The notes under the pieces are model-generated. The model worked only from the letters and a program-made list of their open reading frames with translations. It was not told where the DNA came from and did not search any database. A stretch of 64,000 bases of DNA from Rhizobium sp. RU36D. Lineage in GTDB: Bacteria > Pseudomonadota > Alphaproteobacteria > Rhizobiales > Rhizobiaceae. Positions 15,868 to 24,491 of this stretch are shown here, piece after piece; position 1 is the first letter of the stretch, and the number at the start of each line of letters is the position of its first letter. Location of the stretch: assembly GCF_900176345.1 (NCBI RefSeq), contig NZ_FWXU01000008.1, forward strand, positions 186,001 to 250,000. Reading direction: 5' to 3'. Both the position numbers and the translations under genes were made by a program.

Positions 15868-16314
15868 ATGGTTATCAGAAGTCCGCAGGATTTTGGCGCG
15901 GGCATATTGTTCATCCTCTTCGGGCTTGGCGGTCTCTATGTCGGATCCGACCTGACATTCGGCTCGGCCCGCAGCATGGGGCCAGGCTTTTTCCCGATGA
16001 TCATCTGCGGGATGATCCTTACGATCGGTGTGGTCGTGACGCTGAAGTCGCTGGCCATCGAAGGCCCCGCGATCGAACGCCTGCAGTTCAGGCCGATCGC
16101 CATGGTGCTTCTGGCCATCGCCGCCTTTGGCCTGCTGATCGCTCATGTCGGTGCGATCATTTCGTCCTTCCTGCTGATCCTGTTCGCGGCCTATGCGCGA
16201 CGCGACGTTGACCTGAAAGAAACCATCCTCTTCGCCGCGGGCACCGCAGCCTTTGTCGTCATCGTGTTCGCCTATGGGCTGAGCCAGCCGATGCCCGTCT
16301 GGTGGGGCCGCTAA
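15868..16314 (+). CDS. tctB: Tripartite tricarboxylate transporter small membrane subunit TctB
   Basis: A 148-residue TctB-family (DUF1468) membrane protein with about four hydrophobic segments (ILFILFGLGGLYVG, FFPMIICGMILTIGVVV, AMVLLAIAAFGLLIA, FAAGTAAFVVIVFAYGL). The phrase SMGPGFFPM near residue 37 is typical of the family. It partners TctA in the inner membrane for solute-binding-protein-dependent uptake of a carboxylate. The ATG at 15868 follows CAGGGAGGAGACC. TctA begins 2 bases after its stop. Divergence from the aromatic hydroxylase suggests an aromatic or dicarboxylic acid substrate. Confidence 0.85.
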   Translation: MVIRSPQDFGAGILFILFGLGGLYVGSDLTFGSARSMGPGFFPMIICGMILTIGVVVTLKSLAIEGPAIERLQFRPIAMVLLAIAAFGLLIAHVGAIISSFLLILFAAYARRDVDLKETILFAAGTAAFVVIVFAYGLSQPMPVWWGR

Positions 16315-16316
16315 GC

Positions 16317-17822
16317 ATGGAAATCTTCGACCATCTCGCCACCGGCTTCCTTGCAGCGGGTTCGCTTGAAAACCTGATGTTCTGCCTGATCGGCGTTGTG
16401 CTCGGCACGCTGATCGGCGTGCTGCCAGGCATCGGCCCGATCCCGGCGCTGGCCATCCTCCTGCCCATCACGTTCGGGCTTGATCCGCTCTCGTCGCTGA
16501 TCATGCTGGCGGGCATCTATTACGGCGCCCAGTATGGCGGTTCGACCACCTCGATCCTGGTCAACATGCCGGGCGAGGCCTCGTCGGTGGTCACCTGTAT
16601 CGAGGGCCACCAGATGGCCAGGCGCGGCCGCGCGGGAGCGGCTCTGGCGATCGCGGCGCTCGGCTCGTTTTTCGCAGGCACGATCGGCACGCTGTTCATT
16701 GCCGCCTTCGGCCCCCCGCTCGCGGCCGTGGCCCGCCAGTTCAATTCGCCCGATTATTTCGCGCTGATGCTGCTGGGCCTGGTCATGGCGGTCGTTTTGG
16801 CCCATGGCTCGGTGCTGAAGGCCGTAGCCATGGTGCTGATCGGCCTGCTGCTCGGCCTTGTCGGAACCGATATCAATACCGGCACCACGCGCTACACCTT
16901 CGATCTGAACGGGCTCTGGGAAGGCATCGACTTCCTGCCCCTCGTGCTCGGCCTCTTCGGCATCGTCGAAATCATCCGCAACCTGGAAAACCCGCCGCCC
17001 AAGCGCGATGCCATCAGCACGCGGATGCGCGATCTCTGGCCGACGCGCAAGGAATTCCGCGAGGCCTATCCCGCAGCCCTGCGCGGCACGGGTCTCGGCA
17101 GCCTGCTTGGCGTGCTTCCCGGCGGCGGCGCGGTGCTGGCGGCATTTGCCAGCTACACGCTGGAAAAGAAGATCACCAAGGATCCCGGCAAGTTCGGCAA
17201 GGGGGCCGTGGAAGGCGTGGCCGGTCCGGAATCGGCCAACAATGCCGCGGCGCAGACCTCGTTCATTCCGCTTTTGACGCTTGGCATCCCGTCCAACCCG
17301 ATCATGGCCATCATGATGGGCGCGATGATCATCCAGGGCATCCAGCCAGGTGCCGCCGTCATGACGACGCGGCCCGAGCTTTTCTGGGGCATGGTGGCAT
17401 CGATGTGGATCGGCAACCTGATGCTGGTCATCATCAACCTGCCGCTGATCGGGATCTGGGTGAAGCTTCTGTCGGTGCCTTACCGGCTGCTCTATCCGGC
17501 GATCCTGTTGTTCTGCGCCATCGGCGTTTATTCCACCAGCACCGAGCCTTTCATGATGGTCCTGATGATCGTCTTCTCGGCCTTCGGCTATCTTCTCTAC
17601 AAGCTGGGCTGCGAACCGGCGCCGATGGTGCTGGGCTTCATCCTGGGTCCGCTGATGGAAGAGAACCTGAGGCGGTCGCTGGTGATCTCGCGCGGCGATC
17701 CTATGGTTTTCCTGGAACGCCCGATCTCGGCGGCACTGCTTGTCGCGACCGCGCTGCTGATCGCCATGATCGTCTTCCCGCAATTCCGCCGCACACGCGA
17801 GGAGGCGTTTCAGGAGGAATAG
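16317..17822 (+). CDS. tctA: Tripartite tricarboxylate transporter large permease TctA
   Basis: A 501-residue TctA permease with many membrane spans. Family signatures are GTLIGVLPGIGPIPALAIL near the N terminus, GAQYGGSTTSILVNMPGE, and the second repeat GSLLGVLPGGGAVLAAFASY with TLGIPSNPIMAIMMGAM. It carries out transport driven by an ion gradient with TctB and TctC. I start at ATG 16317, 2 bases after the tctB stop; a GTG at 16302 would overlap tctB. Length and motif order are normal for the family. Confidence 0.92.
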   Translation: MEIFDHLATGFLAAGSLENLMFCLIGVVLGTLIGVLPGIGPIPALAILLPITFGLDPLSSLIMLAGIYYGAQYGGSTTSILVNMPGEASSVVTCIEGHQMARRGRAGAALAIAALGSFFAGTIGTLFIAAFGPPLAAVARQFNSPDYFALMLLGLVMAVVLAHGSVLKAVAMVLIGLLLGLVGTDINTGTTRYTFDLNGLWEGIDFLPLVLGLFGIVEIIRNLENPPPKRDAISTRMRDLWPTRKEFREAYPAALRGTGLGSLLGVLPGGGAVLAAFASYTLEKKITKDPGKFGKGAVEGVAGPESANNAAAQTSFIPLLTLGIPSNPIMAIMMGAMIIQGIQPGAAVMTTRPELFWGMVASMWIGNLMLVIINLPLIGIWVKLLSVPYRLLYPAILLFCAIGVYSTSTEPFMMVLMIVFSAFGYLLYKLGCEPAPMVLGFILGPLMEENLRRSLVISRGDPMVFLERPISAALLVATALLIAMIVFPQFRRTREEAFQEE

Positions 17823-17943
17823 CCTTGTCTGCCGCTCCGGCGCAGATGCGGGGGTGGTGGAACCGATGAAACCGCAGCGACCTTACGCAAAGGGAGGCAG
17901 GGCCGCTCGCAAAGACTGCAACGATATCAGGAGGAGAAACAGC

Positions 17944-18927
17944 ATGAAGACATGGTTGAGGAGAATAGCGCAGGCCACCGCCGCGCTGGCTATGCTTGCG
18001 GCTGCGCAAGTGACATCGGTGACGGCAGCACGCGCCGCCTATCCGGAACAGACGATTACCTTTATTTGCGCCTTCCCGGCGGGCAGCGGCGCCGACGTTC
18101 TGGTCCGCTATTTCGCCGACAAGGTGGCAAAGACGGCCAATGCGACGGTCATCGTCGAAAACAAGCCGGGCGCGCTGAGCAACATTGCTGCGGAATACAC
18201 CGCCCGATCCAAGCCGGATGGCTACACGATCTTCGTTCACTCCGGCAATTCGATCGCCGGCAATATGTGGATCATGAAGAAGCCGCCGATCGACGTGGTG
18301 ACGGACCTCAAGACCATTGCGACCGTCAACAAGCAGGCCTTCGTAATCGCGGTTACCAAGGACGCGCCCTATAAGGACCTGAAGGAACTGACCGCTGCAA
18401 TGAAGGAAAAGGGCGAGGCCGGCAGCTATGCGGTCAACGCTACCTCCGGCAAGGTTCTGGCGGAGGTCTACAAGCAGATCACCGGCTTGAACACCGTGGC
18501 TGTCCAGTACAAGACAGCGTCGGACTCGCTCAACGACATCACCAGCGGCGCGGTGGATTTCGGCTCCTACGATCCGGTATTCGCGCTTGCCCAGCAGCGT
18601 GAAGGTCGCCTGCGGATCCTCGGCGTGGGCGCAGCCGAGCGCATCAAGGGTGCCGCCGATATCCCGACCTTCAAGGAGCAGGGCTACGATATCGACCAGC
18701 TGGGCTGGTGGGGCGTCATGGTCGCCAAGGACACGCCTGACGATATCGTCAACACGATCAACGGCTGGTTCAACACCGTGCTGGCCACGCCGGAAACCCA
18801 GAAGTTCCTCGCCGACCAGGGCGGCGAAGCCTATATCACGACCCCGGCCGATGCCCAGGCGCTGATGGCGCAGACGGTCAAGGAATGGGAAGAATATGTG
18901 CGGATCGCCAAGATCCCGCAGCAGTAA
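17944..18927 (+). CDS. tctC: Periplasmic tripartite tricarboxylate transporter binding protein TctC
   Basis: A 327-residue TctC/Bug-family periplasmic binding protein. A signal peptide covers about residues 1-30 (Arg-rich start, ATAALAMLAAAQV, then AARAAYPEQ). The mature part begins with the family pattern YPEQTITFICAFPAGSGADV and continues with VVENKPGALSNIAAEY and PDGYTIFVHSG. It binds the carboxylate ligand and delivers it to TctAB. The ATG at 17944 follows CAGGAGGAGAAAC, about 120 bases after tctA. An intrinsic terminator follows. Confidence 0.9.
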   Translation: MKTWLRRIAQATAALAMLAAAQVTSVTAARAAYPEQTITFICAFPAGSGADVLVRYFADKVAKTANATVIVENKPGALSNIAAEYTARSKPDGYTIFVHSGNSIAGNMWIMKKPPIDVVTDLKTIATVNKQAFVIAVTKDAPYKDLKELTAAMKEKGEAGSYAVNATSGKVLAEVYKQITGLNTVAVQYKTASDSLNDITSGAVDFGSYDPVFALAQQREGRLRILGVGAAERIKGAADIPTFKEQGYDIDQLGWWGVMVAKDTPDDIVNTINGWFNTVLATPETQKFLADQGGEAYITTPADAQALMAQTVKEWEEYVRIAKIPQQ

Positions 18928-18953
18928 TCTCAGCTCAGACATTCGAGGCGGGG

Positions 18954-18977
18954 GGCCGGCCATTGTGCCGGCCTTTT
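18954..18977 (+). terminator. Rho-independent terminator after tctC
   Basis: A perfect 7-bp stem, GGCCGGC (18954-18960) with GCCGGCC (18967-18973), a 6-base loop CATTGT, then TTTT. It lies 26 bases after the tctC stop, the expected end of the tctBAC transcript. Confidence 0.8.
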
Positions 18978-19035
18978 GCGTGCGGCGCGGCGGCGATGGG
19001 GTAATCTCCGCATAAGGGCTTGTGATGAGCCTAGG

Positions 19036-19136
19036 GCATGTCGCGCAAAAGTGCGCAGCGGTTTTGCGATCACGACATGCTGAAAAACAAGAGGCTAAAG
19101 CGTGGCAAGCGAATCTGAAAGATCGCGACACGCTTT
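19036..19136. repeat. Composite palindromic repeat (GCATGTCG...CGACATGC type)
   Basis: Two stem-loops in tandem. The first, 19036-19080, has ends GCATGTCG/CGACATGC and an inner CGCAAAA/TTTTGCG pair. The second, 19098-19136, has ends AAAGCGTG/CACGCTTT. I recognise this composite as a repeat found between genes in many Agrobacterium/Rhizobium-type genomes, though I cannot give a formal family name. It fills the space between the tctC terminator and the MarR gene. The rest of 18928-19213 holds nothing else that I recognise. Confidence 0.7.
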
Positions 19137-19213
19137 GGGGCCGTCTTGTGTGACTTCCCGTTCTCAGCTACCCGCTTATGCAGAAAACAAAATAGAGGGA
19201 AAACCGAACCGCC

Positions 19214-19705
19214 ATGGCTGACGATACGAAAGACGAAGTGGCCGGCGCCGATGCCTGGGTGATGCAGCGTCCGCGCGCGATCTTTTATCTCAACCAGGCA
19301 AACCATGCGGTGCGTAGCCGGCTGGAAGCAGCACTCGCCTCTCAGCAGATCACTAGCATCCAGTATACTGTGCTGAGCGTGATCAGCAGTCGCGATGGCC
19401 TGTCTTCGGCCGAGCTTTCCCGCCGCTTTTTCGTCGCGCCGCAGACCATGAACGAGTTGATCGGCGGATTGCTTCGCCGCAACCTGATCATCCGCAAGGA
19501 AGACCCGGATAACAGGCGCATCCTGCGCATGAGCCTGACCCCGGAGGGCAAGCGCATGATGAAAGCCTGCGACGCCGCCGCGGACGCCGCGGAGAAGGAT
19601 GTCTTCTCCTTCCTGCCCCAGGAAACCTACCAGCAGTTCCGCGACCTTTGCCGTCTGATCGCCCGCGAGTTGCGCGAGCGTGACGAAGCGGCGCGACAGG
19701 AATAG
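19214..19705 (+). CDS. MarR-family transcriptional regulator
   Basis: A 163-residue MarR-type winged-helix protein: N-terminal dimerisation helices, then ITSIQYTVLSVISS, the helix-turn-helix LSSAELSRRFFVAPQTMNEL and the wing with the family signature DPDNRRILRMSLTPEGKRM. MarR proteins usually bind a palindrome near their own gene and release it on binding a phenolic or carboxylate ligand, so this one may respond to the substrate of the neighbouring transporter; that is inference. It is convergent with the sugar ABC permease gene, 9 bases apart. A GAGGG purine run 14 bases before the ATG serves as a weak ribosome site. Confidence 0.87.
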   Translation: MADDTKDEVAGADAWVMQRPRAIFYLNQANHAVRSRLEAALASQQITSIQYTVLSVISSRDGLSSAELSRRFFVAPQTMNELIGGLLRRNLIIRKEDPDNRRILRMSLTPEGKRMMKACDAAADAAEKDVFSFLPQETYQQFRDLCRLIARELRERDEAARQE

Positions 19706-19714
19706 CGAGGGGAC

Positions 19715-20761
19715 CTATCCCCCCACTGCTGGTTTAGCTACGGATTTCGCCGGTTTGGCGCGGTCGGGCGCACCGCTCTTCTCCTCTTCCAGAGCCGCCA
19801 TGGCGATGGCCTGTCGGCGCGCGTCGCGATAGCGGGCAAACTGGGTGTCGGCGATGACGCCGGCCAGGATGACGCTGCCCATGACGGCGAAGTTCAGCGA
19901 GGAGGGTATGCCAAGCAGATTGACGAGATTCTGCAATTCCTGAAGCAGGATCACGCCCAGCACCACGCCAACAATGGAGCCCTCGCCGCCGCGCAGGGAG
20001 AAGCCGCCCAGCACGGCTGCGGCAATCGCATAGAGTTCGTAGAAATTGCCATGGGACGACGGCTGGACCGAGCGGGTGTACATGGCAAAGAACACCGCTG
20101 AGAGGCCCGTGAGCACCGCGCAGAGCACATAGGCCTGGATGATCACCTTGTTGGTATCGATGCCGGAATAGCGGGCGGCCTCCGGGTTCTTCCCGACGGC
20201 GAAGAGATGGCGGCCGAAGACCGTCCGGTGCAGCAGAAACCAGGCAAAGACCGCTACCAGTGCGAAGGCGACGACCGAATGCGGTATGCCGGCCGTCCGA
20301 CCCGCAATGAGATATTCGAGCATCGGAAAATCGGATCCGAAGCTGAAGCCGGCCGTGCCGTCACGGGTATAGAAGCGCGCAATGCCGCGATAGATCAGCA
20401 ACCCGCACAGCGTCACGACGAAGGGCTGCAGCCGCAGATGCGTGATCAGCCAGCCATGCAGCAGCCCGATCGCCACCGCCAGGACCATGACGATTGCGAG
20501 AGCCAGCGGCCACGGAACCCCGAAGCTCGCGATTAGATCGACAAAGATTACCCCCAGCAAGGCAATCACCGACCCGATCGACAGCTCGATACCGGCCGTG
20601 ACGATCACGAAGGCTTCCGCAATGGAAAACAGCCCGAACAACCCGATCAGATTGGCCGTGTTCGCAAGATTGACGGGCGAGAGAAACCTTGGATTGACCA
20701 GGGCGACGATCGCTCCAACCGTGATCACCAGTGTGGCAAGGCCTATATCTTTCTTCTGCAT
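19715..20761 (-). CDS. Ribose-type ABC transporter permease (RbsC family)
   Basis: A 348-residue inner-membrane permease of the carbohydrate-uptake-2 (RbsC/XylH) family with many hydrophobic helices. The family core is visible as FVIVTAGIELSIGSVIALLG and later VLGGFSLRGGEGSIVGVVLG. A charged C-terminal tail of about 40 residues (EEEKSGAPDRAKPAK) is longer than usual. It follows the ATPase gene by 12 bases and is the last gene of the unit SBP1 - ATPase - permease. The sugar cannot be named from the sequence. Confidence 0.88.
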   Translation of the reverse strand: MQKKDIGLATLVITVGAIVALVNPRFLSPVNLANTANLIGLFGLFSIAEAFVIVTAGIELSIGSVIALLGVIFVDLIASFGVPWPLALAIVMVLAVAIGLLHGWLITHLRLQPFVVTLCGLLIYRGIARFYTRDGTAGFSFGSDFPMLEYLIAGRTAGIPHSVVAFALVAVFAWFLLHRTVFGRHLFAVGKNPEAARYSGIDTNKVIIQAYVLCAVLTGLSAVFFAMYTRSVQPSSHGNFYELYAIAAAVLGGFSLRGGEGSIVGVVLGVILLQELQNLVNLLGIPSSLNFAVMGSVILAGVIADTQFARYRDARRQAIAMAALEEEKSGAPDRAKPAKSVAKPAVGG

Positions 20762-20773
20762 GCTGCTGAGTTC

Positions 20774-22279
20774 CTATTCCACTGCCAACTGCAGGATGTT
20801 CTCTTCGGTCAACTGATCCCGCCCGAGCGTGCCGGCGATGCGGCCACGGCACATCACCGCGACGCGATCGGATATGCCGATGACCTCTTCCATGTCCGAA
20901 GAGATCACCAAGAGGCCGACGCCCTCTGCGGCCAGCGCCTGCATCAGCCGATAGACCTCTGCCTTTGCGCCGACATCGATGCCGCGCGTCGGCTCATCCA
21001 GGATGATGATCCGCGGTTTCATCGCCAGCCACTTGGCCAGCACCACCTTCTGCTGGTTGCCGCCGGACATTTCCGCCGCAGCCCTTTGCAGGCTCGCGGT
21101 CTTGATATTGAGTTTCTGCCGGGACATCTCCGCCAGGGACTGCTCCGCGGCGTCATCCACAAAGCCGGTCCGGGAAAGCGACACGTGGCTTGCCATCGCG
21201 ATGTTTTCGAGGATCGAGAAATCGAGGAACAGGCCCTCGGTCTTGCGATCCTCGGGCACGAGACAGATGCCGGCGGCAATCGCTTCCGGCACGGACTGCA
21301 CCTGATGCGAGCGGCCATCGATCTCGATGCCGCCGCCGACCACCGGATCGATGCCGAAAATGGCGCGAGCCAATTCCGTGCGCCCCGCACCGACGAGCCC
21401 GGTCAGGCAGAGGACTTCTCCTGCGCGCAGGCACAGATCGATGGCGTGCTGGGGATAGGCCTGCGTGCGCAGTCCCTTGAGTTCCAGCACGGGCATGCCG
21501 ATGTCATGGGCCGCCTTTTCATAGAACTGGCTGACATCCCGGCCGATCATCAGGCGGATCATCGCGTCCTTGGTGATGGCGTGCCTTTCCAGGTTGCCGG
21601 CATTGCAGCCATCGCGCAAGGCCACCACCCGGGTCGCCACATCCTCGATCTCGGCGAGGCGATGGGTGATGAACAGGATGGCGACACCGGCGGCACTCAA
21701 TTCGCGGATGACATCCAGCAAGCGCCGGGTTTCCGACAGGGTGAGGCTTGACGTGGGTTCGTCGAGGATCAGCAGCCGCGGATCGATGGACAGTGCGCGG
21801 GCGATTTCCAGCAATTGCTGGTCGGCCAAAGACAGGTTGGCCACCGCGTCGCGGGGCCCGAAGCGGGCACCGAGCAAAGCGAGGATCGGCGCGACCTTGG
21901 CCTCCATCGACGCCTGGTCCAGGAAGCCGAACCTGCCGCGCCTTATCTCGCGGCCAAGCAGCACATTGGCGGTCACGTCGAGATTGGAAAACGGATTGAG
22001 TTCCTGGTGAACCAACGCAATGCCGCGCTCCTGGACGCGCGCGGGCGTCAGCGCCGTCACCGCCTCGCCATCCAGGATGATCCGGCCTTCATCCGGGGCG
22101 ACCGCGCCGCTCAACACCTTCATCAACGTGGACTTGCCCGCGCCGTTTTCACCGATCAGTCCGACCACCTCTCCGCCGCGAATGCTGAGCGAGACATTGT
22201 TCAGCGCGACGGCACCCGGATAGACCTTGGTGATCCCCACAAGATCGAGCGCTATGTCTTTGGTTCTCATGCCGGTCAT
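20774..22279 (-). CDS. Ribose-type ABC transporter ATP-binding protein (RbsA family, double domain)
   Basis: A 501-residue protein with two ABC ATPase domains, as usual for RbsA/MglA/XylG. Domain 1 has Walker A GENGAGKST, a divergent signature LSLADQQ and Walker B LLILDEPTSSL. Domain 2 has the family's variant Walker A GLVGAGRTE, signature MSGGNQQKV and Walker B IIILDEPTRGID. The start is placed at the ATG at 22279 (MTGMRTKD); upstream codons would extend into a hairpin region. It energises the permease encoded 12 bases downstream. About 85 bases with a stable stem-loop separate it from the binding-protein gene. Confidence 0.9.
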   Translation of the reverse strand: MTGMRTKDIALDLVGITKVYPGAVALNNVSLSIRGGEVVGLIGENGAGKSTLMKVLSGAVAPDEGRIILDGEAVTALTPARVQERGIALVHQELNPFSNLDVTANVLLGREIRRGRFGFLDQASMEAKVAPILALLGARFGPRDAVANLSLADQQLLEIARALSIDPRLLILDEPTSSLTLSETRRLLDVIRELSAAGVAILFITHRLAEIEDVATRVVALRDGCNAGNLERHAITKDAMIRLMIGRDVSQFYEKAAHDIGMPVLELKGLRTQAYPQHAIDLCLRAGEVLCLTGLVGAGRTELARAIFGIDPVVGGGIEIDGRSHQVQSVPEAIAAGICLVPEDRKTEGLFLDFSILENIAMASHVSLSRTGFVDDAAEQSLAEMSRQKLNIKTASLQRAAAEMSGGNQQKVVLAKWLAMKPRIIILDEPTRGIDVGAKAEVYRLMQALAAEGVGLLVISSDMEEVIGISDRVAVMCRGRIAGTLGRDQLTEENILQLAVE

Positions 22280-22309
22280 CGACGCTTCACAATCGTTGGG
22301 ACGGAAAAG

Positions 22310-22340
22310 GGCTGCACGGATGACGGATATCCGTGCAGCC
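22310..22340 (-). other. Intercistronic stem-loop between binding-protein and ATPase genes
   Basis: A perfect 12-bp inverted repeat, GGCTGCACGGAT (22310-22321) with ATCCGTGCAGCC (22329-22340), and a 7-base loop. Read on the - strand it follows the binding-protein stop by 23 bases and ends in CTTTTCC. This is the usual place for a stem that stabilises binding-protein mRNA or partly stops transcription, so that binding protein is made in excess over ATPase and permease. Confidence 0.65.
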
Positions 22341-22363
22341 ACGGCAGCGGTTCAGGAAGCCCC

Positions 22364-23311
22364 CTATTTCCCGATGCGCGCCTTCAGTTCGGCCGCAAAG
22401 GCATCGACATTGCTTTTGTCGATCTTCTTGGTCGGCACGATGATCAGCCCGTCCGCCGGGATCTGCGACTTGTCGCCCTTGAGATAGGCCGCCATCAGCT
22501 TCATGCCCTGATAGCCCCACTGATAGGGATCCTGGACCACGGTGCCGGCGAACTGGCCTTCTCGCACGGCGCCCAGCGTGACCGGATCTTCATCGAAGGC
22601 GATCACCTGGATCTGTCCCAGCTTGCCGGCGGCCTGCAGCGCCTCGTAGATCTTCGGCGGATTGTAGGAGTAGAAGCCGACCATGCAGGTAATGTCGGGA
22701 TTGGCCGCCAGCACGTCGTCGACATTCGACCGGGCGCGGGCAAAATCGACGTCGTCACCACGCACATCTACGAGTTCGATACCAGAGCCTTCAACCGCCT
22801 TGCGGAAGCCAGCTATGCGTTCAACGGCGTTGTCGGCTCCCAAAAACCCGACGAAGCCCATGCACTTGCCCCCCTTCGGCATGGCCGTCTTGGCAATCTC
22901 GCCGGCCTGCACGCCGGCATCGGTGTTGGACGAGCCGAGATAGGCGATGCGCTTGCTAGCCGGGGCATCGCTGTCGGTGGTGAACAGCGGCACCTGGGCG
23001 GCAATCCGGTTGAAGGCATCGATCGAATTCTTCGGATCGGCCGAGGAGATCATGATCGCGTCCGTGCCGGCGGCGACCAGGTCGTCCATCAGGGCATTCT
23101 GCAGTGCGGCCGTGCCCTGGGCAGGATAGCGGAACTGCAGGTCATAGCCCGGAAGCTCCGCCTGGGCAGCTTTCACCCCGGCTTCAGCCAGTTTCCAGAA
23201 ATCGGACGCGGCATTGACGACGAATGCGAGCGCCGGCTTGTCTTCGGCCAGTGATGGCCCCGCGGCAAGCACCATGCCGGCTGCCAGCAAGATGGACTTA
23301 AGGTTCTTCAT
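22364..23311 (-). CDS. Periplasmic sugar-binding protein (RbsB family), SBP1
   Basis: A 315-residue periplasmic-binding-protein type 1 (ribose/galactose class). The signal peptide is about residues 1-22 (SILLAAGMVLAAGPSLA). The mature part has two Rossmann lobes: ALAFVVNAASDFWKLAEAGV, DAIMISSADP, then CMGFVGFLGADNAVERIAGF and VIAFDEDP. It captures a sugar or similar ligand for the RbsA/RbsC pair encoded just downstream. The ATG follows GGGAGGAACAT. Upstream (23312-23454) is a promoter-like gap with the AT-rich element shared with the epimerase promoter. Confidence 0.88.
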   Translation of the reverse strand: MKNLKSILLAAGMVLAAGPSLAEDKPALAFVVNAASDFWKLAEAGVKAAQAELPGYDLQFRYPAQGTAALQNALMDDLVAAGTDAIMISSADPKNSIDAFNRIAAQVPLFTTDSDAPASKRIAYLGSSNTDAGVQAGEIAKTAMPKGGKCMGFVGFLGADNAVERIAGFRKAVEGSGIELVDVRGDDVDFARARSNVDDVLAANPDITCMVGFYSYNPPKIYEALQAAGKLGQIQVIAFDEDPVTLGAVREGQFAGTVVQDPYQWGYQGMKLMAAYLKGDKSQIPADGLIIVPTKKIDKSNVDAFAAELKARIGK

Positions 23312-23377
23312 AATGTTCCTCCCGGCGACCTCTTTTCCTCCAAGGTCACCCCAACTAAGTTTGATCCGGCGGACAAA

Positions 23378-23396
23378 TTAATATTATTACTAATAG
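23378..23396. promoter_or_regulatory. AT-rich element, candidate operator site 1
   Basis: TTAATATTATTACTAATAG lies about 67 bases upstream of the SBP1 start. Its first 12 bases recur in reverse orientation at 25515-25526 upstream of the epimerase, and the match extends to 16 bases with one difference. Recurrence in two promoter regions of the same locus, in GC-rich DNA, points to a shared regulator site, most simply for the LacI-family protein at the end of the cluster. Confidence 0.45.
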
Positions 23397-23454
23397 TTCG
23401 TCCTCTGACTATCCGATCAGGGGATGCGTTGGCACCCCCTGAGCAGGGCATGCA

Positions 23455-24447
23455 CTAGTTCTTCGCGCAGAAACCTGGGTCCTCCTGGTTGCAGACATCA
23501 AGTCCGGTGAAGAGCGGATCTTCCACCTTCTCGCCCTTGATGAGCTGGATCATGACATCAGGCGCCTTGTAGCCCATCTCGAACGGACGCTGACCAACCT
23601 GGGAATGGCTGCGGCCCTCGCGGAACGCCTGGGTCTGTGGCGGCAGCGTGTCGCCGGCGATGATGATCAGCTCCTTGCTCTTCAGCTTCGGCATGACCTG
23701 ATCCGTGACCTGCGCATAGGCCTGCGGGGCGAACTGCGCCCAACCGCCGACCAGGATAAAGGCGTCCAGAGTGGGATTTGCCGTGAACACGTCGGACATC
23801 TGCTGGTTGGCGAGATCCGCCTGGTCATTGGTATAGACTGGGCAGCCCTCGATCTCCTTCCAGCCACCCTGACCGGTCAGGCGATCGATGTTCTTCGCGC
23901 CGCCTATGGTGTCGCGGAAGCCTTGTGCACGGGCATTGATGTTGGCAGCCGCGACGTTGCCGAGCTGCAGGCAGACGGAACCACCCTTGGGCTTCAGCTT
24001 CATGGCCTGCTCGGCCATTTTCACGCCCATCAGGTAGTTGTCAGTCCCGAGATAGGTCTTGCGCAGGTCATGATCCTTCTCCAGGAAGTCGGCATCGACG
24101 GTCATGACGGGAACGGTCGGGGCAATGGCCCTGACGCGGGTGGCCATGGCAGGCGCATTCGATGGCGAGATCGCAATCGCCGCCACGCCTTTCGTCAGCA
24201 GGTCGTCGACGATCTGCACCTCGCCCGCCTCGTCGGCCGATGATGCGGGACCGGTGTAAAGGCACTCGTATTCGCTATTGGCATTCTCCGACATCCACTT
24301 CTTGCAGCCGAGATTGATCTGCTCGAAGAAGGGGTTGTCGAGACCCTTGACGACGATCGCCAGGGTCTTCTTGCCTTCCGCCGCTGCAGGGCCTGCGGCC
24401 AGGACCGCAGCCGAGACAGCTGCCATTGCCATAAGTTTGAATTTCAT
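23455..24447 (-). CDS. Periplasmic sugar-binding protein, SBP2
   Basis: A 330-residue periplasmic-binding-protein type 1 family member. The signal peptide is about residues 1-21 (AMAAVSAAVLAAGPAAAEG). The mature sequence has TLAIVVKGLDNPFFEQINLG, AIAISPSNAPAMATRV and GTDNYLMGVKMAEQAM, a pattern close to fructose/ribose-type binding proteins. Cysteines in the mature part may form disulfides. The start ATG at 24447 follows GGAGGAAAAACC. It differs clearly from SBP1. It may serve the second importer encoded divergently at 25.6-27.4 kb, which has no binding-protein gene of its own; that pairing is inference. Confidence 0.87.
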   Translation of the reverse strand: MKFKLMAMAAVSAAVLAAGPAAAEGKKTLAIVVKGLDNPFFEQINLGCKKWMSENANSEYECLYTGPASSADEAGEVQIVDDLLTKGVAAIAISPSNAPAMATRVRAIAPTVPVMTVDADFLEKDHDLRKTYLGTDNYLMGVKMAEQAMKLKPKGGSVCLQLGNVAAANINARAQGFRDTIGGAKNIDRLTGQGGWKEIEGCPVYTNDQADLANQQMSDVFTANPTLDAFILVGGWAQFAPQAYAQVTDQVMPKLKSKELIIIAGDTLPPQTQAFREGRSHSQVGQRPFEMGYKAPDVMIQLIKGEKVEDPLFTGLDVCNQEDPGFCAKN

Positions 24448-24491
24448 TGGTTTTTCCTCCTCCACTTTACGCCGAATGAAGCCCCCTTGCC

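Noticed and set aside
16311..17783. 490-codon open frame on the - strand opposite tctA
   Set aside because: Its translation is His/Gln/Arg/Asp-rich low-complexity sequence, a mirror of a GC-rich membrane-protein gene; tctA on the + strand has clear family motifs.
17701..19131. 476-codon open frame opposite tctC
   Set aside because: It runs through the tctC gene, its terminator and the repeat; tctC has a signal peptide and family motifs.
18954..19136. Small RNA gene in the repeat region after tctC
   Set aside because: The hairpins are accounted for by a terminator and a composite repeat; no promoter directed at them was visible.
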